From a virus, in the IMG/VR virus record IMGVR_UViG_3300047547_000053, positions 1-36,233 of that record: 36,233 bases of DNA; one strand, given 5' to 3'. How positions within the stretch are numbered: the first letter of the stretch is position 1; each line of letters begins with the position of its first letter. The position numbers and the translations under genes are program-made. The notes below the pieces were generated by a model. The model did not search any database and was not told the DNA's origin. It saw only the letters and a program-made list of their open reading frames with translations. Of the stretch, positions 20,980-29,230 are shown in pieces.

Positions 20980-21963
20980 ATGTCAGAATTGGCTACCCAA
21001 GACGACACATCATTGCGCGACACATTGGAGTCTGCATTTACTGCGGCTGAAACGCCTGCGGAAGTTGTAGAAGCTCCCGTTGTAGAGGGAAAGCCCGTCC
21101 GTGCCCGTGATGAAGCTGGAAAGTTCGCAGCAAAAGAAGTCCCCGAACAAAGTGCGGAAATTAAAGAAGATGTTGCTCCTCCAATAGAGCAAGCAAAGGA
21201 AGAGCCTGCTCGTCGCCCACCTTCGTCTTGGAAAAAAGAAACCCAAGCAGAATGGGAAAAACTCCCCTCACACGTGCAAGAAGATGTATTGCGCCGTGAA
21301 GCCGATTTTCATAAGGGAATCGAACAGTACAAAGGGCACGCACAACGCGCAGCCTCGTATGATGCAGCTATCGAGCCTTACAAACCCATGCTTCAATCAA
21401 TGGGCGTAGCGCCTGAAGCGGCTATTGGTGAGTTATTTAAGACATACACACTACTACACAATGGTTCACAAGAAGAACGTGCAGCGGCGCTAGGTCAACT
21501 AGCCCGTAGTGCAGGATTAGAACTAGATAAAATTCAAGAGCAGCAGGTTGACCCTCGGGTACAAGACTTGATTGCTCAGAATCGGTCTCTCCAGTACGAC
21601 CAAGTACAACGAGAGCAGCAGCGCCTCAATCAACAAAGATATGAGCTAAACAGCCAAATCGAAAAGTTTTCTGAGGGTAAAGAGTATTTTAACGCCGTCC
21701 GCGATGACATGGCTGTATTCCTTGAAACAGGGAAAGCAGCAGATTTAGAGACGGCGTATGACATGGCGATATGGGCACGACCCGACCTTCGCAGTAGTTT
21801 GCTAGAACAACAAACTAAAGCGGCAGAAGAACGAGCACGTGCAGCAATGCAGCAACAAAGAGCGAAAACCGCTTCTGTGTCTGTGAGAGGTTCATCGCCT
21901 GTAAGTGGCACGAGTGCCGCGCCAACTGGTTTGAGGGAAATCCTCGAATCTCACTTCAATTAA
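20980..21963 (+). CDS. Scaffolding protein
   Basis: A 327-residue protein, highly charged and Ala/Glu/Gln-rich. The acidic, disordered N-terminus (about 1-75) ends in PPSSWKKETQAEWEKLPSHV, a segment typical of scaffold-like proteins before capsid genes. Coiled coil follows (around 205-235, 280-305), and the C-terminus is short and basic. Scaffold helps the capsid protein assemble and leaves or is degraded before packaging. The position directly before the capsid gene supports the call. Confidence 0.8.
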   Translation: MSELATQDDTSLRDTLESAFTAAETPAEVVEAPVVEGKPVRARDEAGKFAAKEVPEQSAEIKEDVAPPIEQAKEEPARRPPSSWKKETQAEWEKLPSHVQEDVLRREADFHKGIEQYKGHAQRAASYDAAIEPYKPMLQSMGVAPEAAIGELFKTYTLLHNGSQEERAAALGQLARSAGLELDKIQEQQVDPRVQDLIAQNRSLQYDQVQREQQRLNQQRYELNSQIEKFSEGKEYFNAVRDDMAVFLETGKAADLETAYDMAIWARPDLRSSLLEQQTKAAEERARAAMQQQRAKTASVSVRGSSPVSGTSAAPTGLREILESHFN

Positions 21964-21981
21964 TTTTTAAAGGATAACGAA

Positions 21982-22974
21982 ATGGCATCATTTCCCAATT
22001 TAACCGACATCGTCTCGACAACGATTCAATCCCGTAGCGGTGCTCTTGCCGATAACGCTTTGAAGCAAAACGCGCTCCTAGCTCGTTTGCAGAAAAAGGG
22101 TAACGCAAAGCCGTTTAGCGGTGGTAACGTGATTTTGCAAGAAATCATGTATAACGACACGAACACGATTAACGCTGGCTTTTACAGCGGTTATGACGTG
22201 ATCGACATTACGCCTAACAGCCCAATTACAGCAGCACAGTTTGACATCAAGCAAGCAAGTGCAGCCGTAACCATCTCTGGTCTCGACCAATTGATGAACA
22301 GTGGCAAAGAGGCGATTATCGACCTGTTAGAGTCACGCATTCAAATCGCTGAAAAGCAATTGATGAACACGCTCTCGACTGGTTTGTACAGTGACGGCAC
22401 AGGTAGCAGCGGTAAGTCTATTACAGGCTTGCAAGCGGCTATTGCCGACGCTCCTAGCTCTGGCACTTACGGCGGCATTAATCGTGCTACGTGGGCTTTC
22501 TGGCGCAATGTGGCGTTCTCGTCTGCAACTGACGGCGGCGCTGCTGCTACATCTGCAAACATTCAGTCGTACATGAATCGTGTAGCCGTTCAATTGGTTC
22601 GCGGTAATGACGCTCCTGACTTGTGCGTGGCTGACAACAACTACTATCGCCTATTCCTTGAGTCGATGCAGTCTATCCAACGTATTTCCTCTGAGGAAAT
22701 GGCGGCTCTAGGCTTCACTTCGCTCAAATACTTGGGTGCTGGTAAGTCTATGGACGTGGTGCTTGACGGCGGTATCGGCGGTGCAATCGGTTCTAACCGT
22801 ATGTACATGCTCAATACCAACTATCTGTTCCTGCGTACACATCGTGACCGCAACATGGTTCCAATCGGTGGCGAACGTCAGTCGATTAACCAAGACGCAG
22901 TTGTTAAACTTATCGGCTGGGCTGGTAACTTGACTTCTAGCGGCCCGCAGTTCTCTGCTGTCCTCAAAGCCTAA
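21982..22974 (+). CDS. Major capsid protein
   Basis: A 330-residue HK97-fold-type coat protein. Recognisable features are the N-terminal LTDIVSTTIQSRSGALADN arm, the GNVILQEIMY strand, FYSGYDVIDITP, an alpha-helical core (ISGLDQLMNSGKEAIIDLLE), the NNYYRLFLESMQ segment and a late MYMLNTNYLFLRTH. It follows scaffold, has a good ribosome site, and its codon choice is visibly more GC-rich than its neighbours, as expected for a highly expressed gene. Exact family not fixed. Confidence 0.85.
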   Translation: MASFPNLTDIVSTTIQSRSGALADNALKQNALLARLQKKGNAKPFSGGNVILQEIMYNDTNTINAGFYSGYDVIDITPNSPITAAQFDIKQASAAVTISGLDQLMNSGKEAIIDLLESRIQIAEKQLMNTLSTGLYSDGTGSSGKSITGLQAAIADAPSSGTYGGINRATWAFWRNVAFSSATDGGAAATSANIQSYMNRVAVQLVRGNDAPDLCVADNNYYRLFLESMQSIQRISSEEMAALGFTSLKYLGAGKSMDVVLDGGIGGAIGSNRMYMLNTNYLFLRTHRDRNMVPIGGERQSINQDAVVKLIGWAGNLTSSGPQFSAVLKA

Positions 22975-22990
22975 TTAAGGAGTAACCAAT

Positions 22991-23290
22991 ATGGCAACAC
23001 CATTCACAATCACGAGCCTCTCTGGGGCTGATTTAGTCTCCATCATCCCTACTGCTGACTTGACAAGTGGCGCTCAAAAAGCTGCTGCACGTCTTGGTAC
23101 GCAAGTATGGGGTTCTGATGGTAAATTGTATGTATATGCTCAGGCAAATGCATCAATCTCTGCATCGACAGCGGTTTGCACAGTCAACGCAACAACATTC
23201 TTAGTAACTGCTTCGGCTGGTTCTTATACCTCCCCAGCAACTGCTATGGTGGCTGGCGACCAAGGCTGGTTCAGCAAAGCATCTGTGTAA
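22991..23290 (+). CDS. Small capsid decoration-like protein
   Basis: A 99-residue Ala/Ser/Thr-rich protein directly downstream of the coat protein: MATPFTITSLSGADLVSIIP, AARLGTQVWGSDGKLYVYAQA and SPATAMVAGDQGWFSK. Size, beta-rich composition and location suit a head decoration or cement protein. TAAGGAG precedes the start. Confidence 0.65.
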   Translation: MATPFTITSLSGADLVSIIPTADLTSGAQKAAARLGTQVWGSDGKLYVYAQANASISASTAVCTVNATTFLVTASAGSYTSPATAMVAGDQGWFSKASV

Positions 23291-23299
23291 GGATAGATT

Positions 23300-23668
23300 A
23301 TGTCTATTCCTTCACGTTTACTCGGCTCTGGCTTATCGCCATTGGCTGCTACGAATATCTGTGGTGATGTGGCGACAACGCTCACAGCCACGGGTACGAC
23401 TAACGCCGATGCATTAGCCTTATCCGCTACTATTAACCAAGTATCCACAACCGCAGCTTCAACAGGTGTACGCCTAATGTCGCCTGAATCTGGTTCTGGT
23501 GTCGTGGTTATTAATAGCGGGGCAAATGCCTTGCTGGTTTACCCTAGCACAGGCGCACAAATCAACGCATTGACGGCAACTACTGGCGGCTTCTCAGTCG
23601 CTGCTGGTGGTCGTGCATTGTTTGTTGGTACAGGCTCGGCAAACTGGTACGCCATTTTGTCAGCTTAA
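23300..23668 (+). CDS. Beta-rich capsid accessory protein
   Basis: A 122-residue Ala/Gly/Thr-rich protein. Segments include TLTATGTTNADALALSATIN, GVVVINSGANALLVYPSTGA and GRALFVGTGSANWYAILS, which suggest a short beta-stranded fold as in trimeric decoration or capsid fiber-base proteins. It is followed at once by a strong terminator, marking the end of the head block. Confidence 0.6.
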   Translation: MSIPSRLLGSGLSPLAATNICGDVATTLTATGTTNADALALSATINQVSTTAASTGVRLMSPESGSGVVVINSGANALLVYPSTGAQINALTATTGGFSVAAGGRALFVGTGSANWYAILSA

Positions 23669-23674
23669 TCGGTG

Positions 23675-23701
23675 GGGGAGGGTTCGCTCTCCCCTATTTT
23701 T
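23675..23701 (+). terminator. Intrinsic terminator between head and tail genes
   Basis: GGGGAGGG (23675-23682), loop TTCG and CTCTCCCC (23687-23694) form an 8-bp stem with one G-U pair, followed by TATTTTT. It is strong, yet tail genes lie beyond with no promoter I can see, so partial read-through or antitermination must occur. Confidence 0.85.
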
Positions 23702-23727
23702 CACATAACCAAAAAGGGTAACCCCAA

Positions 23728-24252
23728 ATGGCTGACAATTTATCAATTCGATTTTACCAAGACAAACTCTTAATGGGTTTTGCATCTGAACAAGCTGGTC
23801 ACCCAGTTTTTGAAGATAGAGATTTTATTGAAATCACCGTCCCCGGCGATATGAATAACGTATTAAACCGTGAAGTCACGGACAAAGACAAGAGAGATTT
23901 TGCGGCATCTTATGCACGATATAAAGAAGGTTTAGAGCCTAGCGTAGAAGGCATCCCACTAGAAGCATGGGCAAGGCTAACATCGGCAACGGTAGCGAAT
24001 TACAAAGCTCTTGGAGTCAAGACGGTGGAGCATATCGCGCAAATGTCAGACCAAACTTGCAATAAAGTTGCAATGGGCGCAATGGCAGATAGGACAGCGG
24101 CTAAGGCTTATTTAGCACTAGCAAAAGACAGCGCATTAGCGCAAAAGCAGGCTTTGGAAATTGAGCGACAGAATAATCTAATCGCTGATTTACAAAGGCA
24201 AATCAACGAGCTTGCGGCAGATAAGCCCAAGCGTAAACCTAAAGAAGAATAG
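23728..24252 (+). CDS. Conserved head-tail region protein
   Basis: A 174-residue protein. The N-terminal half is beta (FEDRDFIEITVPGDMNNVLN), then GIPLEAWARLTSATVANYKA and TVEHIAQMSDQTCNKVA, a helical-hairpin-like part. A C-terminal coiled coil ends in a Lys-rich tail (KPKRKPKEE). This family sits between capsid and adaptor genes in many phages. Role unknown, possibly head completion or DNA contact. Confidence 0.7.
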   Translation: MADNLSIRFYQDKLLMGFASEQAGHPVFEDRDFIEITVPGDMNNVLNREVTDKDKRDFAASYARYKEGLEPSVEGIPLEAWARLTSATVANYKALGVKTVEHIAQMSDQTCNKVAMGAMADRTAAKAYLALAKDSALAQKQALEIERQNNLIADLQRQINELAADKPKRKPKEE

Positions 24253-24254
24253 AC

Positions 24255-25154
24255 ATGACATTACTAGAGCTTGTTCAAAATATGTGTTTGGAGGTGGGAA
24301 TACCATCTCCGACACAAGTGGTTACGTCACAAGATACGCAAATCAATCAGATTTATGCATTGGTGAACAGGCTCGGTAATGACATTACGCGAACATTTGA
24401 ATGGCAAAAACTCGACAAAGAGTACATTCTTCAAACCGTATCAACGACTTTAACAGGGACTATTACAAGTGGTTCTAAGGTAATTACGGGAATATCTAGC
24501 ACAACGGGACTTACCTCTGATTATGGTATTGACGGTAATGGTATTGCGCCATTCTCGCAAATTGTGACTGTGGATAGCGGTACTCAAGTAACGATGAACT
24601 TACCCGCTACAGCATCTGGCACGGTAGATTTAGTTTTTGGACAAGTCAACTACGCACTACCTAGCGATTGGTCTAAACAGATTCCACAAACTGAGTGGGA
24701 TAGGTCAAACCGCTGGCCATTGCTCGGGCCAAACAGCCCACAAGATTGGCAATCGTTTAAATCGGGTATCGTGTATGCAGGCCCTCGCCTTCGCTTCCGT
24801 ATCCAAGGCAATACGCTTGCGATCAATCCCCCTCCGTCGGCTAACCTGAATCTAGCTTTTGAGTACATCTCTAAGTCATGGGTTTTGGCTGACGATGGCG
24901 TAACGTATAAGAACAAATTTACAGCAGATACCGACACATTCGTTTTTGATGATTCATTAATGACAATCGGGCTTAAATTGCGCTGGCTTCAAGCTAAAGG
25001 GTTTGAATACGACTTCGCACAAAGAGAGTTTGACAGCTTGCTGAGTATGTGTAAAGGGCAAGACAAATCTGCGGCTAAGTTGTCATTAGCACCTGAAGCT
25101 GGCAGTATCCTATTGACAAACCGCAACATACCTGATGGGAACTGGAATGGCTAA
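24255..25154 (+). CDS. Tail adaptor (gp4/gp11-like)
   Basis: A 299-residue protein with MTLLELVQNMCLEVGI, the common start of podovirus head-tail adaptors, then LVNRLGNDITRTFEWQKL. An embedded beta insertion (about 60-125, TSTTGLTSDYGIDGNGI) is followed by ALPSDWSKQIPQTEWDRSN and a C-terminal helical part (LRWLQAKGFEYDFAQREFDS). It should ring the portal exit and hold the tail. Role by family resemblance and order. Confidence 0.8.
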   Translation: MTLLELVQNMCLEVGIPSPTQVVTSQDTQINQIYALVNRLGNDITRTFEWQKLDKEYILQTVSTTLTGTITSGSKVITGISSTTGLTSDYGIDGNGIAPFSQIVTVDSGTQVTMNLPATASGTVDLVFGQVNYALPSDWSKQIPQTEWDRSNRWPLLGPNSPQDWQSFKSGIVYAGPRLRFRIQGNTLAINPPPSANLNLAFEYISKSWVLADDGVTYKNKFTADTDTFVFDDSLMTIGLKLRWLQAKGFEYDFAQREFDSLLSMCKGQDKSAAKLSLAPEAGSILLTNRNIPDGNWNG

Positions 25155-26685
25155 CGGGCGCAGAATAGCAAGCACGGTTACATATTCAGCCCCTGTGGGG
25201 GGTTGGAATGCGAGGGATTCCCTAGCCGACATGGGCAAATCGGACGCGGTTATCTTGGATAACTTTGTTCCTAAAACGACAGAGGTTGTACTTCGACCCG
25301 GCTCGTCTGACCACGTTACGGGAATCACGGGAACAGTAGAAACCCTCGCGGTCTATGCAAAACCAGCAGGCACTTACACTATGTTCGGCGCGGCTGGAAC
25401 GTCTATCTATGACGTGACTACGGCTGGAGCAGTAGGCGCAGCGGTTCAAACAGGATTGTCTAACGCCCGTTGGCAAACTGTCAACTTTGCGACAACTGGC
25501 GGTAATTTCCTTTACATGGTCAACGGTGCGGATAGCCCTAGATTATGGGACGGCACAACGTGGACTGCGGTTACGGGCGTATCAACTCCTGCGATTACGG
25601 GTGTAACAACGACAAACCTTGTCCATGTCAACATATATCAGCGCAGATTATGGTTTGTTGAAAAGAACTCCATGAAAGTGTGGTACTTACCCGTTCAATC
25701 TATCGGCGGCGCGGCGCAGTCTTTTGATTTATCCTCGCTATTCGGACAGGGCGGCTATCTTCAGGCGATGGGCACGATGTCTATGGATTCGGGTAACGGT
25801 ATGGATGACCACGCTGTGTTTATCTCTAGCGAGGGAGAGGTCGCTATTTATAAAGGCATTGACCCATCCAGCGCGGCAACATGGTATCTAGTCGGTGTTT
25901 ATTCGGTTGGTTCGCCCGTGGGTCGTCGTTGCTTTGCACAGTTCGGGGCTGATGTTCTTATCATTAGCAGGGATGGATTGCTTCCCATGTCTAAGGCGTT
26001 ATTGACTTCGAGGTCTAACTCTAGCATTGCGATTACTGACAAAATCCAACAAGCGATTAGTCAATCCACAAGTGATTATGGCACTCAGTTTGGGTGGGAA
26101 GTTACTATATTCCCCGAGGAAAACTTGCTAGTTATGAACGTTCCCGCAAGTAATGGGACTTCGTATCAGTACGTCATGTACACGCTAAATGGCTCTTGGT
26201 GCAGGTTTACCGATTGGAACGCATCAACATTCGTTAGGATGGGTTCTAGCCTTTATATGGGCGTTAATGGGTCGGTTGTTAAGGTTTACTCAGGTAATAG
26301 CGATAACGGCGCACAGATTAACGGCGAGGCTCTAGCGTCTTTCCAATACCATGACGGCATGAAATTAAAACGCTACACCATGATGCGCCCCGTTTATTCC
26401 GTGGAAAGTAGCACGGCAGGTATTATTCTAGGTCTTAACTTAGACTTTAATCAAACTGCGCCAACGGGGATACCAACAACATCAACCTCAACATCAGGGG
26501 TATGGGGAACGGGTGTATGGGGGACTTTTACATGGGGCGGTGGTTATCAAGTCAATACTAAATGGCAATCCGTTGGAGGCGTGGGTTATTGCGCGGCGGC
26601 TCACATTAAAGTAAGCAGTAAATCATCGGGTTTTAAATGGCAATCCGTTGATTATATTTTTGAAAAAGGTCAAGGATTATCGTGA
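25147..26685 (+). CDS. Tail nozzle protein (T7 gp12 / P22 gp10 type)
   Basis: The ATG at 25147 is preferred (product MANGRRIASTVTYSAPVGGW); 25135 would add four residues. The 512-residue protein has the typical opening YSAPVGGWNARDSLADM, followed by LRPGSSDHVTG and blade-like beta repeats, and a late block SSGFKWQSVDYIFEKGQGLS. Nozzle proteins close the tail tip and open on DNA ejection. It overlaps the adaptor gene by 8 bases. Confidence 0.85.
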   Translation: MANGRRIASTVTYSAPVGGWNARDSLADMGKSDAVILDNFVPKTTEVVLRPGSSDHVTGITGTVETLAVYAKPAGTYTMFGAAGTSIYDVTTAGAVGAAVQTGLSNARWQTVNFATTGGNFLYMVNGADSPRLWDGTTWTAVTGVSTPAITGVTTTNLVHVNIYQRRLWFVEKNSMKVWYLPVQSIGGAAQSFDLSSLFGQGGYLQAMGTMSMDSGNGMDDHAVFISSEGEVAIYKGIDPSSAATWYLVGVYSVGSPVGRRCFAQFGADVLIISRDGLLPMSKALLTSRSNSSIAITDKIQQAISQSTSDYGTQFGWEVTIFPEENLLVMNVPASNGTSYQYVMYTLNGSWCRFTDWNASTFVRMGSSLYMGVNGSVVKVYSGNSDNGAQINGEALASFQYHDGMKLKRYTMMRPVYSVESSTAGIILGLNLDFNQTAPTGIPTTSTSTSGVWGTGVWGTFTWGGGYQVNTKWQSVGGVGYCAAAHIKVSSKSSGFKWQSVDYIFEKGQGLS

Positions 26686-27083
26686 TAACCATCGGCGAAC
26701 ACGTTTGTTTATGGGTAGCTGAGCAAATTGGACATAAATACTTTTCTGGGTCTGGTCAAGGAATTGGAATTGAAAAAAATGGTGAAATAATTTGTGGAAT
26801 TATTTTTGATAATCATCATCAAAACTCAATTCAAATGCACATTGCCTTAAAAGAAAAAGAAAAAATGACCCGTGAATTTTTTTATGTCTGGTTTGGATAT
26901 GCATTCAATCAGTTAAAAGTAAAAAAAATCATAGGAGTAATTGACAGCACAAATATAAAAGTGCTAAAATTCGGCACACATATTGGATTCATAGAAGAAG
27001 CCACTATCAAGGACGCTGGAAAACACTGTGACTTGATTATTTTGACAATGACGCGACAACAATGTCGCTTCTTGAAGGATTAA
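26682..27083 (+). CDS. GNAT-like acetyltransferase
   Basis: A 133-residue protein from a GTG start overlapping the nozzle stop (GTGA). It resembles the GNAT fold: a GIGIEKNGEIICGIIFDNHH beta-hairpin, a helix with EFFYVWFGYAFNQLKVKKI, then DSTNIKVLKFGTHIGFIEE. Phage GNATs of this type sit among tail genes with no proven substrate. AT content is higher than in neighbours, hinting at separate acquisition. Confidence 0.7.
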   Translation: MITIGEHVCLWVAEQIGHKYFSGSGQGIGIEKNGEIICGIIFDNHHQNSIQMHIALKEKEKMTREFFYVWFGYAFNQLKVKKIIGVIDSTNIKVLKFGTHIGFIEEATIKDAGKHCDLIILTMTRQQCRFLKD

Positions 27084-27086
27084 ATC

Positions 27087-27893
27087 ATGGGTTTAAATTT
27101 AGGCAAACCATCAGCACCTCCAGCGCCAGATTACACGGCGGCGGCACAACAAACAGCCGCAGGCAACTTAGAAGCTGCTCGGTCAGCAACTAAAGCAAAT
27201 CGAGCTAATCAATACACACCTTATGGCTCGCTCACATGGGCGCAAGACGCAAATAACCCCGATAGTTGGACGCAATCCATCAACCTAAACGACACAGGGC
27301 AAAGGTTACTAGACGCAAGCAATCGAAGTAGCCTAGGACTAGCTGGATTGCAAGATAGTGCCACAAGTCGAGTAGCGGATATGCAAGCAACGCCATTCGA
27401 TTATGGCTCTGTGCAAGATGTGCAAGACCAAGCCTATAAGGGCTATACCTCGCGGCTAGACCCACAATGGGAGCAGGCATCACAATCTAACGATGCAAGA
27501 TTAGCCAATCAAGGTATTGTGCAAGGCTCAGAAGCTTATAACAACGCTATGCGAACATTCAACCAAGGTAAGAATGATGCATATCGCCAAGCAAGCACAG
27601 CGGCTATCAATACAGCACCACAAACGCTACAAATGGCTCAGGCTTTGCGTAGCCAACCATTAAACGAACTAAACGCACTACGTAGCGGCTCACAAGTTCA
27701 AAATCCACAATTTAGTGGATACACTAACCAAGGACAAACGGCAGGCGCTGATTATTTAGGTGCGGCAAATGCTGGATATGGTGCGGCTAACGATGCGGTA
27801 AATGCTCAAAACGCACAAACAGGTGGATTCTTTAATGGTCTAGCCAGAATGGGCGCAGGCGCTTTAGCTGGCGGCTGGAAACCTTGGGTGTAA
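27087..27893 (+). CDS. Ejection-type internal virion protein 1
   Basis: A 268-residue protein beginning MGLNLGKPSAPPAPDYTAAA. An Ala/Gln/Asn-rich helical body contains NRANQYTPYGSLTW and RLANQGIVQGSEAYNNAMRT, and the end is Gly/Ala-rich (LARMGAGALAGGW). These signatures are typical of the first of three consecutive ejection-type proteins in BPP-1-like podoviruses. Probably packed inside the capsid and released with DNA. Confidence 0.7.
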   Translation: MGLNLGKPSAPPAPDYTAAAQQTAAGNLEAARSATKANRANQYTPYGSLTWAQDANNPDSWTQSINLNDTGQRLLDASNRSSLGLAGLQDSATSRVADMQATPFDYGSVQDVQDQAYKGYTSRLDPQWEQASQSNDARLANQGIVQGSEAYNNAMRTFNQGKNDAYRQASTAAINTAPQTLQMAQALRSQPLNELNALRSGSQVQNPQFSGYTNQGQTAGADYLGAANAGYGAANDAVNAQNAQTGGFFNGLARMGAGALAGGWKPWV

Positions 27894-27895
27894 TC

Positions 27896-29230
27896 ATGGC
27901 AACAGCAAACATTGGAAATGACTTAGAACTAGCACAGATTGACTATCAACGTAAGCAGGCACTTGCCGATGCTTTGCGTAAGCAATCAATGGAATCTCCA
28001 CAAGGTCAAATGATTGGACGTAGATACGTCGCCCCAAGTTTGACTCAAAATTTAGCTCAATTGATGGAAGGCTATCAATCGGGTCAAATGGGCAAACAAG
28101 GTTTAGAAGAACTGCGTAACGCACGTCAAGCCTACGACACACGTAGCCAAGGTGAAATGCAAAACTTCATGGGCGCAATGCGTGGCACACCTGCAAGCGA
28201 ATCACAAAACGTAGCTCCTGACGAATACGGTCAAATGACCAACCAACCGATTCAAAACCCAGCACAAGCACCTAACCAAGCTCGTGCAATGGCTCTTGCT
28301 TTGCAGTCTAAGAATCCATCTTTGCAAGCAATGGGTAGCGAGATGATGAAAAATGAGATGTTCCCTAAATTGCAGGTTGTTGGACGCTCTTTGCTTAACC
28401 CTAAAGGCGAGGTTGTCGGCACAGACCCAACGGTAGAGGCTGAAAGATTAGCTAAGACTGAAGAAGCACAACGCGCACAACGAGAAAAGATTGAGGCTAA
28501 CAAAGAATTGGCGGCTTCTCGCGCATTGGAAGCTAAACAGCGTCAAGATGAAAATCTCGCTCTGCGCCGTGAATTAGCTGGGCAAAGTAACGAAACTAGA
28601 CGAGCTATGATGATGGCTAGTCGTCAATCTGATATTCCAAAACTAAAACAGGGTGAAATATGGAATCCTGAATTGCAACGTGTAGACGCAGTAAAAGGCA
28701 GTGATACATATATCAAACAAAGCGGGGCACATGGCAAAGACTATGCTGCGTTGAATGGCATTGATACCAAATTAGATAATGCAATTGATACGATAAATAA
28801 GATTTTAGACCCTAAAAACAAAGATGCTTTTGAGTCTAATTTTGGCGGTTATAACGCGCTTATTTCTAACAAGTTCCCCGGCAAGACGCAAGACACCCGC
28901 ATGGCTATCGAGAGCCTAAAGTCAAACATGAAAAATGCAGGTTTGGAAATGATGCGGTCTGGCGGCGCAATTGGAGCAATGACCGAAAAAGAATGGCCTA
29001 TCGTAGAAGGCATGATTTCACGTATTGACCCAACACTAAGCGAAGGCGAAGCTAGGGCTGAATTGCAAAAAGTTGCGGCTTACATGGGCAAGATTAAATC
29101 TAACGCTCGTGATGCGTATAACACAGAATGGGGTAATACACAATATGTTAAACCTCAATTAGGTGGCGGCAAGCCTGCGGTAGCGGCTCCATCAGCCAAA
29201 GGCGGTGCTAAATTTTTAGGGTTTGAATAA
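27896..29230 (+). CDS. Ejection-type internal virion protein 2
   Basis: The ATG at 27896 is used; a TTG at 27884 would only add four residues. The 444-residue protein is Gln/Ala/Glu-rich with long helices (EDERLAKTEEAQRA-type region around 185-230) and a C-terminal part with KSNMKNAGLEMMRSGGAIG and MTEKEWPIVEGMI. Proteins of this pattern serve as DNA ejection or internal core proteins. Its stop overlaps the next start. Confidence 0.65.
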   Translation: MATANIGNDLELAQIDYQRKQALADALRKQSMESPQGQMIGRRYVAPSLTQNLAQLMEGYQSGQMGKQGLEELRNARQAYDTRSQGEMQNFMGAMRGTPASESQNVAPDEYGQMTNQPIQNPAQAPNQARAMALALQSKNPSLQAMGSEMMKNEMFPKLQVVGRSLLNPKGEVVGTDPTVEAERLAKTEEAQRAQREKIEANKELAASRALEAKQRQDENLALRRELAGQSNETRRAMMMASRQSDIPKLKQGEIWNPELQRVDAVKGSDTYIKQSGAHGKDYAALNGIDTKLDNAIDTINKILDPKNKDAFESNFGGYNALISNKFPGKTQDTRMAIESLKSNMKNAGLEMMRSGGAIGAMTEKEWPIVEGMISRIDPTLSEGEARAELQKVAAYMGKIKSNARDAYNTEWGNTQYVKPQLGGGKPAVAAPSAKGGAKFLGFE

